Part shown: positions 1 through 9,674 of the stretch, in pieces
How positions within the stretch are numbered: position 1 is the first letter of the stretch
Layout: every line of letters begins with the position of its first letter
Source: Roseospira goensis
GTDB lineage: Bacteria; Pseudomonadota; Alphaproteobacteria; Rhodospirillales; Rhodospirillaceae
Direction of reading: 5' to 3'
Length of the DNA stretch: 64,000 nucleotides
NCBI RefSeq assembly: GCF_014197795.1
Contig: NZ_JACIGI010000018.1
Span: forward strand, 1-64,000
Program-made: the position numbers and the translations under genes
Notes under the pieces: generated by a model
What the model was told of the DNA's origin: nothing
Seen by the model: only the letters and a program-made list of their open reading frames with translations
Databases searched by the model: none

Positions 1-83
1 TCATCAAGCGGATGGCCTACGGTTTCCGGGATGACGCCTACTTCTTTCTCAAGATCCGCGCCGCCTTCCCCGGAATTCCGTGA
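1..83 (+). CDS. Transposase, C-terminal fragment
   Basis: Only the last 26 codons are inside the window, ending at the TGA at 81-83. The peptide contains KRMAYGFRDDAYFFLKIRAA, which resembles the C-terminal end of DDE transposases; from memory the ISL3/IS204 group fits best, but the family is not certain from so short a piece. No catalytic residue is visible. A gene body beyond the left edge is expected. The stop is followed within 10 bases by the A-run of the ftsK terminator, so the IS end probably lies there. Confidence 0.5.
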   Translation, partial: IKRMAYGFRDDAYFFLKIRAAFPGIP

Positions 84-89
84 TGAACC

Positions 90-132
90 AAAAAAAAGCC
101 GCCGGTCCCGGGAGGCAAGGCGGGACCGGCGG
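90..132 (-). terminator. Rho-independent terminator of ftsK
   Basis: A perfect 10-bp inverted repeat (GCCGGTCCCG at 101-110 and CGGGACCGGC at 121-130), extendable to 12 bp, has a 10-base loop. Read on the minus strand it is followed by GGC and a run of eight T (90-97). It lies about 80 bases past the ftsK stop, so it should end ftsK transcription. Confidence 0.8.
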
Positions 133-210
133 GCAGGAGGCTCCGGCGGGCGGTCTTGGCGACACCGCCGACCGGAACGGGACACCAAGGGCACGTCGGC
201 TATGCGGCGG

Positions 211-2622
211 CTATTCGGCCGCCTCGGGCAGCAGCACCTCGCGCTTGCCGACATGGTTGGCGCGGCTGACCATGCCGTCCTTCTCCATGCGCTCGATGAT
301 GCGGGCGGCGCGGTTGTAGCCAATCTGCAAGTGCCGCTGCACGAAACTGGTTGAGGCCTTGCGCTCGCGCGCCACCAGATCAACGGCCCGGTCGAACAGC
401 GGGTCGGCCGCTTCGGACGCCCCGCCGGCGCCGGCGCCGGCGCCGGCGGTGTCCTCGTCCTCGTCCACGGTGACCGAGTCCACGTAGCTGGGCGCGCCCA
501 ACGCCCGCAGGTGGTCGCAGATGCGCTCCACCTCCTCGTCGGAGACGAACGGCCCGTGCACGCGCGTGATGCGCCCGCCGGCGGCCATGTAGAGCATGTC
601 GCCCTGTCCCAGGAGTTGCTCGGCGCCCTGTTCGCCCAGCACCGTGCGGCTGTCGATCTTGCTGGTGACCTGGAAGCTGACCCGGGTCGGGAAGTTGGCC
701 TTGATGGTGCCGGTGATGACGTCCACGGACGGCCGTTGCGTCGCCATGATCAGGTGCAGACCGGCGGCGCGCGCCATCTGGGCCAGGCGCTGGATCGCCG
801 CTTCCACCTCCTTGCCGGCCACCAGCATCAGGTCGGCCATCTCGTCCACGACGATCACGATGTGCGGCAGCGGTTGCAGGTCCATCTCCTGCTGCTCGTA
901 GACCGGCTCGCCGGTGTCGGGGTCGAACCCGGTCTGCACCGTGCGGGTCACCTTGCCGCCGTCGGCCAGGGCCTTCTGTACCTTATGGTTGAAGCCATTG
1001 ATGTTGCGCACGCCCATCTGGCTCATGGCGCGGTAGCGGGTCTCCATCTCCTTGACCGCCCACTTGAGCGCGACGACCGCCTTGCCGGGGTCGGTCACCA
1101 CCGGGGTCAGCAGGTGCGGGATGTCGTCGTAGACCGACAACTCCAGCATCTTGGGGTCGATCAGGATCAGGCGGCAGCGCTCCGGCGGCAGCCGGTACAG
1201 CAGCGACAGGATCATGGCGTTGACCGCCACCGACTTGCCGGACCCGGTGGTGCCGGCGATCAGAAGGTGGGGCATGCGGGCCAGGTCCACGAACACCGGT
1301 CCGCCGCCGATGTCGCGGCCGAGCGCCAGGGTCAGCGCCAGGTCGCCGCCGGCGAAGGCCTCGGCGGCCAGCAGTTCGCGCAGGTTCACGCCCTGGCGCC
1401 GGGCGTTGGGCAGTTCGATGCCGATCACGCTCTTGCCGGGGATGACGGCGATGCGCACCGACACCGCGCTCATGGCGCGGGCGATGTCGTCGGCCAGACC
1501 GATGATGCGGGCGGTCTTGATGCCGGGGGCCGGTTCCAGTTCGTACAGCGTGACCACCGGGCCCGGGCGAACCCGCACGATCTCGCCCTTGATGCCGAAG
1601 TCGCCGAGCACGCCCTCCAGCAGGCGGGCGTTGTTGGCCAGGGCCTCTTCGTTGATGCGCCGCTGAGCGTCGGTGGTGCGCGGCGGCGCCAGAAGATCCA
1701 GGGGCGGCAGAAGGGCGCCCGGCTCCCCCTCCGCGGCCTCGCCGAACAGGCTGCCCTGGCGGGTACGCACAGCGTCGTGCTCGGCCTGGGCGGCCGCGGG
1801 GCGGGCCGGGGCCTCGACCACGGCACGCCGGGCACGCCGGCCCGGGGAAGCCTCCGCGGCCACGGGGCCGGATGGGGTGGCGCCAACCACCACCGGGGCC
1901 GCCGCGTCGGCGGGGCGCCGGTCCCGCTCCCGCGACAGGGCGGCCGCGCGGGCCGCCACCGCATGCGCGGCGGCCAGGGTGCCGCGCCGGGCCTGCCCCA
2001 GGCGTCGCACGCCGGCCACCAGGGCCTGGCGCAGCGCGACGACGTGGGCCCAGCGCAGACCGAGCCCGATCACCGTCAGCCACAGGGCAGCGGCGCCGGC
2101 CAGGGCGCCGGGCACGGTGTCCCAGGCGCCCGCCGGCGACGCACCGGCCAGGCCGTGCAGGCTCCAGACATGGGCGACCGATCCCAGCACGCCGCCCGGG
2201 CCGGCGTGGGCGGGCCAGGTCGCCGCCGGGGCCAGCGTCGTCAGCGCCAGCGCCAGCAGGGGCACCGCCAGCAGCAGCGCCAGCGGCGGGCCGGCGCGCA
2301 CGGGGACCGGGTCGCCCGTCATCAGGCGCAGGCTCAGAACGCCGCCGCCGACAACCGGCAGCAGGGCCGCCAGGCCGAGGATCTGCCAGGCCGCATCGGC
2401 GAGGATCGCGCCGGGGGTGCCGACCATGTTGCGGGCCAGGTCGCCGCTGGCGACGTTCCACGACGGGTCGGTGCTCTCGTGCGTGAGCAGGGCGGCCAGG
2501 ACGCCGCCGACCGCCGTCAGCACGACGACGCCGAGCGCGCGCCGGCTCAGCCGAAGCAGGCCGAGGGCCGCGGCCGGCGGCAGGAACGGGGTGCGCTGGA
2601 CACCCGCCGCGCTTCTGGTCAT
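211..2622 (-). CDS. ftsK: DNA translocase FtsK
   Basis: Septum-anchored ATPase that pumps chromosomal DNA during division. About four N-terminal hydrophobic segments (residues ~25-200) are followed by an Ala/Pro-rich linker. The RecA-like motor has Walker A GTTGSGKS near residue 455 and Walker [11 protein letters not shown] near 590. The C-terminal winged-helix gamma domain ([20 protein letters not shown]) would read KOPS sites. The 803-residue length suits alphaproteobacterial FtsK with a shortened linker. I chose the ATG at 2622 because AGGAGG lies about 10 bases upstream; a TTG at 2667 in the same frame lacks a ribosome site. A GCC-GGC microsatellite near 427-450 codes an Ala-Gly run before the gamma domain. 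A strong terminator follows. Confidence 0.95.
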   Translation of the reverse strand: MTRSAAGVQRTPFLPPAAALGLLRLSRRALGVVVLTAVGGVLAALLTHESTDPSWNVASGDLARNMVGTPGAILADAAWQILGLAALLPVVGGGVLSLRLMTGDPVPVRAGPPLALLLAVPLLALALTTLAPAATWPAHAGPGGVLGSVAHVWSLHGLAGASPAGAWDTVPGALAGAAALWLTVIGLGLRWAHVVALRQALVAGVRRLGQARRGTLAAAHAVAARAAALSRERDRRPADAAAPVVVGATPSGPVAAEASPGRRARRAVVEAPARPAAAQAEHDAVRTRQGSLFGEAAEGEPGALLPPLDLLAPPRTTDAQRRINEEALANNARLLEGVLGDFGIKGEIVRVRPGPVVTLYELEPAPGIKTARIIGLADDIARAMSAVSVRIAVIPGKSVIGIELPNARRQGVNLRELLAAEAFAGGDLALTLALGRDIGGGPVFVDLARMPHLLIAGTTGSGKSVAVNAMILSLLYRLPPERCRLILIDPKMLELSVYDDIPHLLTPVVTDPGKAVVALKWAVKEMETRYRAMSQMGVRNINGFNHKVQKALADGGKVTRTVQTGFDPDTGEPVYEQQEMDLQPLPHIVIVVDEMADLMLVAGKEVEAAIQRLAQMARAAGLHLIMATQRPSVDVITGTIKANFPTRVSFQVTSKIDSRTVLGEQGAEQLLGQGDMLYMAAGGRITRVHGPFVSDEEVERICDHLRALGAPSYVDSVTVDEDEDTAGAGAGAGGASEAADPLFDRAVDLVARERKASTSFVQRHLQIGYNRAARIIERMEKDGMVSRANHVGKREVLLPEAAE

Positions 2623-2696
2623 CCCCGCGCGCCCTCCTGTCGTCGTCCTGCCCAGACCATGGCCCAAACCGTCATATTTTATGATTTACAAAATAT

Positions 2697-2713
2697 TAGA
2701 AGTCGCACTTCTA
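2697..2713. promoter_or_regulatory. Perfect dyad in the divergent ftsK promoter region
   Basis: TAGAAGT-CGC-ACTTCTA is a perfect 7-bp inverted repeat around a 3-base centre. It sits inside an unusually AT-rich patch (about 2671-2720) between ftsK (minus) and the membrane protein gene at 2908 (plus). The form suits a homodimeric repressor operator. I cannot name the regulator: it is not the alphaproteobacterial LexA direct repeat, and the spacing does not match an Irr or PerR box. Confidence 0.35.
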
Positions 2714-2795
2714 TTTCGGTGTGAAGGATACCGGGGTTCGATGGCGGGAGCAAGGCCGGATTTCGCTTCGGGATTATGGCGCGCCGGGGCCGGTC

Positions 2796-2824
2796 TTGCT
2801 CCCACCGCGGCGTTGCGCGACAAT
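2796..2824 (+). promoter_or_regulatory. Candidate sigma-70 promoter
   Basis: TTGCTC (2796-2801), a 17-base spacer and GACAAT (2819-2824) stand about 84 bases before the ATG at 2908. Two imperfect hexamers at ideal spacing are weak evidence in GC-rich DNA. Confidence 0.3.
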
Positions 2825-2907
2825 CCGGCCCGATCAACCGACCGGGGGCCGATCCGGCGCGCCAACGGCCCCGAGCATGGCGGCCGGCCGCCACCCTTGA
2901 GGACAAT

Positions 2908-3594
2908 ATGACACGACGAACAGCCGAAACCCCGTTCATCTTGGATGACGGCGACGACAGCGGCAAGGCGGCCCTGGGCTGCTTGGCCACCGTCGTCGTT
3001 CTCGTGGTCGTGGGGGCGGCGGTGGCGCTGTTGGTCGACTTCAGTCCGGACACCGCCACGGACGAGGCCGGCTCGGCCCGCGATCTGCCGATCACGCGGG
3101 TCGAGGCCCTGGACAAGAAGACGGCCGTTCCGGACGCCCGCGGCCAGCTTCTCGCCCGCAACCTGGAGCCGGGCGACGAGAGCGGCATGGTGGCCGGGCG
3201 CACCGGCGTCGTGGCCGATCTGTTCTCGGACTACTATGCCCGCGGGGTCGAGCCGGAGGTGATGGAGCGCGAGCTGGGCCGCCGGTCCGTCTGCTACAAC
3301 GGCCGCCGTGCCCGGCTGGTGCGCCCGATCCTGGCGCCGGAGAGCCAGGGCTTTGCGCTCACCTTCGGGGCCGACGACCACGCCGACGGCGATCCCTATC
3401 CGCGCCTGGAGTTTTTTCATGGGATCGCCGGCGATCTCGACTACGTATACTACGTCAGTCTGACGCGGGAGCCGGTGGCCGGGTTCGAGCCGATGGGCAC
3501 CCGCATTCCCAACACCCGCAAGGCGGTCGGCCGGGTGATGCTGGAGTGGGTGGCCGAGGTCGCCAACACGTCCTGCCCGCCCGCACCCTCGTGA
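2908..3594 (+). CDS. Membrane-anchored protein of unknown function
   Basis: 228 residues, not recognised. An acidic N-terminus (about 25 residues) precedes one transmembrane helix (LATVVVLVVVGAAVALLV, near residues 30-48). The remaining ~180 residues look like one soluble domain, probably periplasmic, with a single Cys (SVCYNGRR) in mid-domain and another near the C-terminus (NTSCPP). The ATG at 2908 is preferred over an upstream in-frame start because TTGAGG lies at proper distance before it. It is divergent from ftsK and separated by about 50 bases from the flavin monooxygenase gene downstream, so it may be cotranscribed with it. No function can be inferred safely. Confidence 0.75.
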   Translation: MTRRTAETPFILDDGDDSGKAALGCLATVVVLVVVGAAVALLVDFSPDTATDEAGSARDLPITRVEALDKKTAVPDARGQLLARNLEPGDESGMVAGRTGVVADLFSDYYARGVEPEVMERELGRRSVCYNGRRARLVRPILAPESQGFALTFGADDHADGDPYPRLEFFHGIAGDLDYVYYVSLTREPVAGFEPMGTRIPNTRKAVGRVMLEWVAEVANTSCPPAPS

Positions 3595-3646
3595 GTCGCC
3601 GCGCGGGGCAGTGACGCGTGCACACCGGATCCGGACAGGAGACAGC

Positions 3647-4909
3647 ATGGCAGGCAAGGCGAGCACCGGCGGGGCCAGCGGGATGGATACAACGCTGACC
3701 GCCGACGTTCTGGTGATCGGCGGCGGACTCGTGGGCGGCACCCTGGCCTGCGGCCTGGCGCAGCACGGCATTTCGGTGCTGATCGCGGAGCGCGAGGACC
3801 CCGCCGACTGGATGAACAACGCCTACGACGGCCGCGCCTCGGCGGTCGCGCTGGGCTGCCAGAAGGTGCTGGAGGCTCTCGGCATCTGGCGCCACATGGG
3901 CAGTGCGTGCCAGCCGATCGAGGACATCCGCATTGCCGATTCCGATGCCCCCTTGTTCATGCATTACCACCGCCATGAGGCCGGCAACGAGCCCATGGGC
4001 TACATGGCGGAGAACCAGATCACGCGCCGCGCCATCCAGAACCGGCTGTCGGAGCTGGACCATGCCACCCTGCTGGCGCCGGTGGAGGTCACCGCTCTCG
4101 ACCGCGGCCCGGCCGGGGTGACGGCGACCCTGGCCGACGGGCGCACGGTGCGCGCCCGGCTGGCGGTGGCGGCGGACGGGCGCCGCTCGCCGACCCGCGC
4201 GGCCGCCGGCATTCGCACCCACGGCTGGGACTACGATCAGGGCGCCATCGTGCTCACGGTGGAGCACGAGCTGCCCCATGGCGGCACCGCCATCGAGCAT
4301 TTCCTGCCCGGCGGGCCGTTCGCCACCCTGCCGCTGACGGGCAACCGCTCGTCCATCGTCTGGAGTGAGCGCAAGGACTGGATCCCCGACCTCATGGCGC
4401 TGCCCGAGGACCGGTTCAAGGCCGAGTTCATGGCTCGCTTCGGCGATCACTTTGGCGACGTCCGCTTCGTCGGCCCACGCTTCTCCTATCCGCTGTCGCT
4501 CCAGGTCGCCGAGCGTTACACCGACCAGCGCCTCGCCCTGGTCGGGGACGCCGCCCACGGCATGCATCCGGTGGCGGGGCAGGGCATGAACTACGGCCTG
4601 CGCGACGTGGCCGTGCTGGTCGAGGCGCTGGTGCGGGCGCAACGGCTGGGCCTCGATCTGGGCGCGGCGGACATTCTGCGCCGCTACGAGCGCCTGCGCA
4701 GCGTCGACAACGCCATCATGCTGGCGGCCACCGACGGTATCGTGCGGCTGTTCTCGAACGATATTGGCCCGCTTCGGCTCGCCCGCACCGCCGGGCTGGC
4801 GGTGGTGGACCGCCTGGGACCGATCAAAAAGCTGTTCATGCGCCACGCCATGGGCACGGTCGGCATCGTCGGCGGGGTGCCGCGCCTGATGCAGGGGCGG
4901 GCGTTGTAG
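3647..4909 (+). CDS. FAD-dependent UbiH/UbiF/COQ6-family monooxygenase
   Basis: Class A flavoprotein hydroxylase, most likely a ring hydroxylase of ubiquinone biosynthesis. The N-terminal Rossmann motif is VIGGGLVGGTLACGL (near residue 23), with the dinucleotide-binding acidic residue in LIAERED. The second FAD motif, GDAAHGMHPVAGQGMNYGLRD, lies near residue 300, where this family has it. Length of 420 suits the family (about 390-420). The ATG at 3647 follows GGAGA in CAGGAGACAGC; an upstream GTG at 3611 is less likely. Which ring carbon is hydroxylated cannot be told from sequence, so no symbol is given. Confidence 0.9.
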   Translation: MAGKASTGGASGMDTTLTADVLVIGGGLVGGTLACGLAQHGISVLIAEREDPADWMNNAYDGRASAVALGCQKVLEALGIWRHMGSACQPIEDIRIADSDAPLFMHYHRHEAGNEPMGYMAENQITRRAIQNRLSELDHATLLAPVEVTALDRGPAGVTATLADGRTVRARLAVAADGRRSPTRAAAGIRTHGWDYDQGAIVLTVEHELPHGGTAIEHFLPGGPFATLPLTGNRSSIVWSERKDWIPDLMALPEDRFKAEFMARFGDHFGDVRFVGPRFSYPLSLQVAERYTDQRLALVGDAAHGMHPVAGQGMNYGLRDVAVLVEALVRAQRLGLDLGAADILRRYERLRSVDNAIMLAATDGIVRLFSNDIGPLRLARTAGLAVVDRLGPIKKLFMRHAMGTVGIVGGVPRLMQGRAL

Positions 4910-5110
4910 AGCCCCGGACCATGCCGACGCGCAGCGCATGGGCGGCGCTCTCACGGTCTCTGGGGCCCACGCTCCGGCGTCGGCCCCCGGACCCTTCGCC
5001 CCGGACCCGGCCGGCGTCGCCATCACCCCCTGGACAGCGGCGGCTCGGGCGTCTTTCATGAGCGCCGATCCCCGCGCCCCTGTTGCCCGCCGCTTGCCCG
5101 AGGCCGCTCC

Positions 5111-5878
5111 ATGGAGTTCCAGACGCTCAGCGTGGTCAACGCCGACACCGACGCCGCGCGCGCCGCTGGCGACCTCCTGCGCAAGCGCTACGGCCACGTG
5201 CCGCCCGAGGAGGCCGATGTCATCGTCGCCCTGGGCGGCGACGGCTTCATGCTGGAGACCCTGCACCACTATATGGCGCGGGATACGCCGATCTTCGGCA
5301 TGAACCAGGGCTCGATCGGGTTCCTTATGAACCAGTTCCGGATCCACGGCCTGATGGAGCGCCTGCGTGCGGCCGAGCCGGTCGAGGTCCACCCGCTGTC
5401 CATGATTGCCCGCACCGTGACCGGCGTGACCGAGGACGCGCTGGCGATCAACGAGGTCTCGATGCTGCGCGAGACCCGCCAGGCCGCCAAGCTGCGCATC
5501 AGCGTCGACGGCCGGGTGCGCCTGCCGGAGATGATCTGCGACGGCGTGCTGGTGTGCACGGCGGCCGGGTCGACGGCCTACAACGCGTCGGCCCATGGGC
5601 CGATCCTGCCCATGGGGTCCAACGTCATGGCGGTGACCCCGATCAGCGCCTTCCGGCCGCGGCGCTGGCGCGGGGCCATCCTGCCGTGCACCGCGACGGT
5701 GGTCATCGACGTGCTGGAAAGCGACAAGCGGCCGGTCAGCGCGGTCGCCGACTACACCGAGGTGCGCAACGTCGATTCCGTCGAGGTGCGGGAAAACCGG
5801 GACGTCCGACTTCTGATGCTGTTCGATCCAGAGCACAACCTGGAAGAGCGGATCCTCAACGAGCAGTTCACGCCATGA
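5111..5878 (+). CDS. nadK: NAD kinase
   Basis: Makes NADP from NAD and ATP or polyphosphate. The GGDG signature is present in [18 protein letters not shown] (near residue 45), and the second conserved block follows in [20 protein letters not shown] with the NAD-contacting motif. Length of 255 is normal for the short alphaproteobacterial form. GAGG lies about 7 bases before the ATG. About 200 bases without a recognised feature separate it from the monooxygenase gene. Its stop overlaps the start of the next gene as ATGA, so the two are probably translated together. Confidence 0.93.
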   Translation: MEFQTLSVVNADTDAARAAGDLLRKRYGHVPPEEADVIVALGGDGFMLETLHHYMARDTPIFGMNQGSIGFLMNQFRIHGLMERLRAAEPVEVHPLSMIARTVTGVTEDALAINEVSMLRETRQAAKLRISVDGRVRLPEMICDGVLVCTAAGSTAYNASAHGPILPMGSNVMAVTPISAFRPRRWRGAILPCTATVVIDVLESDKRPVSAVADYTEVRNVDSVEVRENRDVRLLMLFDPEHNLEERILNEQFTP

Positions 5879-6993
5879 CCGCCCGGCCGGCGGCGCCCGG
5901 GGCGCCGAAGCGCCGGCCCTGGGGCCGGTGGGGGCTGACTCTGGGGCTGGGCGTGGGCGGCGGCGTCGTCTTCCAGGCCCTGGGCCTGCCGCTGCCGTGG
6001 ATGCTGGGGGCGATCACGGCGACCACCGCGACGGCCGTGGCCGGTGTGCCGCTGCGGGTGCCGGCGCCGCTGCGCCTGACCATGGTCAGCGTGCTGGGGG
6101 TGATGCTGGGCAGCGCCTTCCACCCCGGGATCGTGGCCCAGATGATGGCGTGGTGGCCCAGCCTGCTGGGGCTTGTCGGTTATGTCCTGCTGAGCACCGT
6201 CGCGGTGATGGTCTATTTCCGCTGGGTGCCGCGCTATGATCCGGTCACCGCCTATTTCTCGGCCGCGCCGGGCGGCCTGACCCAGATGATTCTTCTCGGC
6301 GGGGCATTGGGCGGCGACGACCGCACCATCGCCCTCAACCATGGCATCCGCATTCTTCTGGTGGTGTTCACCATCCCCACGGGATTTGCGGTCCTGGCCG
6401 GCTACGAGCGGCCGGACGGCGGGGCGGCGATGGCGGCCGGCGGATCGGCGGCGATGCTGACCCTGGTCGATGCGGCCTGGCTGCTGGGCTGCGCGGTGCT
6501 GGGGGCGGGGCTGGCGCATATCCTGCGTATTCCGGCCGGTTTCATGGTCGGGCCGATGGCGCTGAGCGCGCTGGTGCACGGCCTCGGATGGACCGCCTCG
6601 TCACCGCCGGTGCCGCTGGTGGCGGCGGCGCAGGTGGTGATCGGCGCGGCGATCGGAGCGCGCTTCTCCGGCGTGCCGGCGCGGGCGGTGGCGCGGGTGT
6701 TCGTGGGGGCCATCGGCTCCACCGCCGTGCTGCTGGCGATCACGCTGGCGTTTGCCGGCGGGCTGTCGCTGGTCACCGATCTGCCGCCGCGCGAGTTGAT
6801 CCTGGCCTACGCGCCCGGCGGCGTGGTCGAGATGAGCCTGATCTCGCTGGCCCTGGGGGTCGACGTGGCCTTCGTCTCGACCCACCACATCGTGCGCATC
6901 ATGCTGGTGGTGCTGCTGGCGCCGCTGGCGTTCAAGCTGATGGGCCGGGTGCGGCCGTCGTCGGCGACGGACAGGGGCCATCGGCGTCAGTGA
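5875..6993 (+). CDS. AbrB-family integral membrane protein
   Basis: 372 residues with around ten hydrophobic helices in two halves. Each half carries the same type of motif: [17 protein letters not shown] near residue 40 and [14 protein letters not shown] near 220, and [20 protein letters not shown] near 125 against [20 protein letters not shown] near 305. This internal duplication is typical of the AbrB family (once labelled ammonia monooxygenase), which are putative transporters of unknown substrate; the family is unrelated to the DNA-binding AbrB. The ATG overlaps the nadK stop. The gene end overlaps the tail of the Rpn gene on the other strand by 7 bases. Confidence 0.88.
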   Translation: MTARPAAPGAPKRRPWGRWGLTLGLGVGGGVVFQALGLPLPWMLGAITATTATAVAGVPLRVPAPLRLTMVSVLGVMLGSAFHPGIVAQMMAWWPSLLGLVGYVLLSTVAVMVYFRWVPRYDPVTAYFSAAPGGLTQMILLGGALGGDDRTIALNHGIRILLVVFTIPTGFAVLAGYERPDGGAAMAAGGSAAMLTLVDAAWLLGCAVLGAGLAHILRIPAGFMVGPMALSALVHGLGWTASSPPVPLVAAAQVVIGAAIGARFSGVPARAVARVFVGAIGSTAVLLAITLAFAGGLSLVTDLPPRELILAYAPGGVVEMSLISLALGVDVAFVSTHHIVRIMLVVLLAPLAFKLMGRVRPSSATDRGHRRQ

Positions 6994-7211
6994 GACGGAC
7001 CGAACACCGCCTCCAGATCGGGCGCGTCGAGCAGGTGATCGATCCAGGCGTCCAGCGTGGCTTCGTCGGCTGCGAGGATACGCGCGCGCCGATCCGCCGG
7101 GATGGCGCCGAATCGCCGTTCAGCCAGGCGCATGAGGATTTCGGCCTTGCCCTCGGCCTTGCCCTCGGCGCGCCATTGGCGCTTCCAGTCCTCGCTCAGC
7201 GTCGCCAGCAT
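6987..7211 (-). CDS. Possible internally initiated short Rpn protein
   Basis: An in-frame ATG at 7211 inside the nuclease gene is preceded by GGAGATGAGGACC, giving a GGAG 9 bases upstream and an AGGA closer in. This site is better than that of the full gene. Translation from it gives 74 residues that start at [14 protein letters not shown] and include the EGKAEGKAE repeat and the C-terminal helical domain, without the nuclease core. Known precedent: intragenic short forms of E. coli Rpn proteins act as inhibitors of the long form. That this one is made and inhibits is inference. Confidence 0.4.
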   Translation of the reverse strand: MLATLSEDWKRQWRAEGKAEGKAEILMRLAERRFGAIPADRRARILAADEATLDAWIDHLLDAPDLEAVFGPSH

Positions 7212-7931
7212 GGTCCTCATCTCCATCAAGTCATCCGGAACGGCGAGCGGCGGCTCCAGCCCGATGACGGCTTGGCGCACCAGTTCCGAGAACAGGCGCC
7301 GCAACGCCTGGGCGTCCGGATGGCGACGGAACCAGCCGACCACTTCGTCAACAAGGGCCGCCAACTCAAACGGGTCCCGCCGCTGCTCCAGTCGGAACAG
7401 CAGTGCGGTCAGGGTGTCGCGCCGGGCCAGGTCGTCGCCCGGCAGCCGGCCCATATCCAACACATGATATCGGATCCGCGGTTGCCAAGGCCACAACCGT
7501 GACGCCGCCGGCAGTCCGATCAGGTCCGCGGTCCCGGTCGGCGCCGTCCATCGGTCGTGGCCGTTGTGGAGAACGACCAGCAGCACCGGCGGCAACGGAT
7601 CGCCGGCCTTGAGGCCCTGGTCCGCGATCAGGTGCTGCCACAGCAGGCCCTCGTACACCTGGGCCCGCACGGCCATCCACCAGTCGGTCCGGGACTGGAA
7701 CTCCAGCAGCAGGTAGAGATACATGTCCGGCCCCTCCCGGGTTGGCAGGCGCCAGATGACGTCGCCGTCCCGGCGCTGACCGGTGCGGTCGTGGAACTTC
7801 GCGACAACGCGGTCCATGCGCGCGAACTCGACCCCCGCCGCCATGGCGTCCGGTATCGCGTCGCGCACCAGGTGCTCGACCATCAGCGGGTGAGAGAACA
7901 GGCGATGGTAGAGGGAGTCGTGATCGGCCAT
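6987..7931 (-). CDS. Rpn/YhgA-family PD-(D/E)XK nuclease
   Basis: 314 residues. The N-terminal ~190 residues fit the Rpn (recombination-promoting nuclease, old name YhgA-like transposase) fold: [19 protein letters not shown] at the start, then the nuclease core with Asp in GDVIWRL and Glu-x-Gln in [16 protein letters not shown], followed by the conserved Tyr. The C-terminal part holds EGKAEGKAE repeats and a small helical domain, as is usual. Family members are DNA nucleases linked to phage defence, some with an antitoxin translated from inside the same gene; a candidate is listed at 6987-7211. The ATG at 7931 has no clear ribosome site. It is divergent from thyX with a 130-base gap. Confidence 0.82.
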   Translation of the reverse strand: MADHDSLYHRLFSHPLMVEHLVRDAIPDAMAAGVEFARMDRVVAKFHDRTGQRRDGDVIWRLPTREGPDMYLYLLLEFQSRTDWWMAVRAQVYEGLLWQHLIADQGLKAGDPLPPVLLVVLHNGHDRWTAPTGTADLIGLPAASRLWPWQPRIRYHVLDMGRLPGDDLARRDTLTALLFRLEQRRDPFELAALVDEVVGWFRRHPDAQALRRLFSELVRQAVIGLEPPLAVPDDLMEMRTMLATLSEDWKRQWRAEGKAEGKAEILMRLAERRFGAIPADRRARILAADEATLDAWIDHLLDAPDLEAVFGPSH

Positions 7932-8061
7932 GAAACCGGCATACCACGGGCCCTCGTCCGGGTCACCCGGGCACCGGACGCTATCGGACCGGGGCGCTTG
8001 GCCTTGGCCGGTCGGGCCGCTAATGTGCCCGGCCCTGGTCCTCCAATCCGAGTCCGCACCC

Positions 8062-9030
8062 ATGTCCGACCCCACGCTGCCCGATCCGAACCGCCTCGAC
8101 CCCGCCATGCTGGCCGAGATCGAGGCCCTGCGCGCCCGTACCGCCGACACCCGCCGCGCCACCGTGGCGGCGATGGAGGACATCCTCCACGTCCCGTTTC
8201 CGGTGCTCGACCACGGCTTCGTGCGGGTGGTGGACTACATGGGCGACGACGGCGCGGTGGTGCAGGCGGCGCGCGTGTCCTACGGCCGCGGCACCCGCCA
8301 GGTGCGCGAGGACCGGGGCCTGATCCGCTACCTCATGCGGCATCGCCACACCACACCGTTCGAAATGTGCGAGATCAAGGTGCATGTGAAGCTGCCGATC
8401 TTCGTGGCCCGGCAGTGGATCCGCCACCGCACGGCGAACGTGAACGAGTATTCGGCGCGCTATTCGGTGCTGGACAAGGAGTTCTACATCCCGGCGCCAG
8501 AGCACCTGGCGGCGCAGTCCAGCGCCAACCGCCAGGGCCGCGGCGCGGTGCTGGAGGGGGCCGAGGCGGCCGCGGCGCTCGACCTGCTGCGCGGCGACGC
8601 GCTGCGGTGCTACGACACCTACGAGCACCTGCTGGCCGAGGATGACCCGTCGCGCCAGGGGCTGGCGCGTGAGCTGGCGCGCATGAACCTGACCCTGAAC
8701 ACCTATACGCAATGGTACTGGAAGGTTGACCTTCACAACCTGATGCACTTCCTGTCGCTGCGCGCCGACAGCCATGCCCAGTACGAGATCCGGGTCTACG
8801 CCGAGGTGCTGCTGGACCTGATGGCGCGCTGGGTGCCGGTGATCCACGAGGCGTTCCAGGACTACCGCATGGGCGGGCTGCACCTGTCGCGGGCCGGCGT
8901 GGCGGCGGTGCGCCGCGCGCTGTCCGGCGAGGCCGTCAGCCAGGCCGACAGCGACCTGAGCCCGCGCGAATGGCGCGAACTGTGGGCCGGGCTGGGCGTG
9001 CCGGCGCCGGACGAGACGCGGCAGGCGTGA
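8062..9030 (+). CDS. thyX: Flavin-dependent thymidylate synthase ThyX
   Basis: Methylates dUMP to dTMP using methylene-tetrahydrofolate and FAD/NADPH. The ThyX signature [15 protein letters not shown] lies near residue 130, with QWIRHRT just before. Further family blocks include [16 protein letters not shown] and [19 protein letters not shown] toward the C-terminus. Length of 322 is usual for alphaproteobacteria. The ATG at 8062 is chosen by homology of the N-terminus; no strong ribosome site is visible. It stands alone, divergent from the Rpn gene and convergent with the isomerase gene, only 20 bases separating the two stops. Confidence 0.94.
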   Translation: MSDPTLPDPNRLDPAMLAEIEALRARTADTRRATVAAMEDILHVPFPVLDHGFVRVVDYMGDDGAVVQAARVSYGRGTRQVREDRGLIRYLMRHRHTTPFEMCEIKVHVKLPIFVARQWIRHRTANVNEYSARYSVLDKEFYIPAPEHLAAQSSANRQGRGAVLEGAEAAAALDLLRGDALRCYDTYEHLLAEDDPSRQGLARELARMNLTLNTYTQWYWKVDLHNLMHFLSLRADSHAQYEIRVYAEVLLDLMARWVPVIHEAFQDYRMGGLHLSRAGVAAVRRALSGEAVSQADSDLSPREWRELWAGLGVPAPDETRQA

Positions 9031-9050
9031 GCCCTGCGCGGCGGTCGCGG

Positions 9051-9674
9051 TCACCGCGCCGGCAGCGCACCCTCGGTCGCCCAGGCCAGGGCGTCCTCCA
9101 GCCGGTCGTCGCCCCAGAACAACTCGCCGTCGGCGGTGACGAAGCTGGGGGCGCCGAACACGCCGGCGTCGACGGCCGCGTCGGTGGCCGCGCGCAGCGC
9201 GGCCTTGACCGCCGGATCGGCGGCCCGTGCCACCAGAGCCGCCCCCTCCAGCCCGGCGCCGTCCAGGGCATCCCGCACCACCGCCGGATCGGCGATGTCG
9301 CGGCCGGTGCCGAACGCGGTCCGGAACAGCGCCCGCGTCGCCCGCGGCCGGTCGCCGTCGTCCGCCAGCGCGGTGATCGCCCGCGCCGCCAGCAGGCCGT
9401 TGGCGGGGAATGGCGACGGGGGCACCAGCGGCAGCCCGGCCGCCGCGCAGCGCCGGGCCATGTCGCGCCACATGTAGCGGCCCTTGGCCGGGTACAGGTT
9501 GAAGGGCGACGTGTCCCAGCCCTGGGCCTTGAAGATCGGCCCCAGCAGGAACGGCCGCCAGGCGATGGTCACGCCGGCGCGGGCCGCCGCGTCCTGCAGG
9601 CGCATGACGGCCAGGTAGCTGTAGGTCGAGGCCAGCTCGTAGAACGCGGTCAACGCCGGCCCGGGCGCGGTCAT
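9051..9674 (-). CDS. 2-hydroxychromene-2-carboxylate isomerase family protein (DsbA/GST-kappa fold)
   Basis: 207 residues of the thioredoxin-like DsbA family. The N-terminal strand-helix holds ELASTYSYLAVMRLQ, where the catalytic Ser/Thr-Tyr region sits, followed by WRPFLLGPIFKAQGW, the glutathione-contacting block, and GVFGAPSFVTADGELFWGDDRL with the cis-proline. There is no CxxC, so it is not an oxidoreductase of the DsbA type. Named members isomerise a ring intermediate in naphthalene breakdown, but most copies have no proven substrate. Its ATG overlaps the stop of the upstream aspartoacylase-like gene as ATGA, so the two form an operon. Confidence 0.87.
   Translation of the reverse strand: MTAPGPALTAFYELASTYSYLAVMRLQDAAARAGVTIAWRPFLLGPIFKAQGWDTSPFNLYPAKGRYMWRDMARRCAAAGLPLVPPSPFPANGLLAARAITALADDGDRPRATRALFRTAFGTGRDIADPAVVRDALDGAGLEGAALVARAADPAVKAALRAATDAAVDAGVFGAPSFVTADGELFWGDDRLEDALAWATEGALPAR

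Noticed and set aside
3455-5836. A 793-residue minus-strand open frame opposite the monooxygenase and nadK genes
   Set aside because: It reads across two well-supported plus-strand genes and has no family signature.
6987-7931. A transposase, as older labels for this family would say
   Set aside because: Rpn/YhgA proteins are PD-(D/E)XK nucleases; no terminal repeats or DDE triad are seen here.
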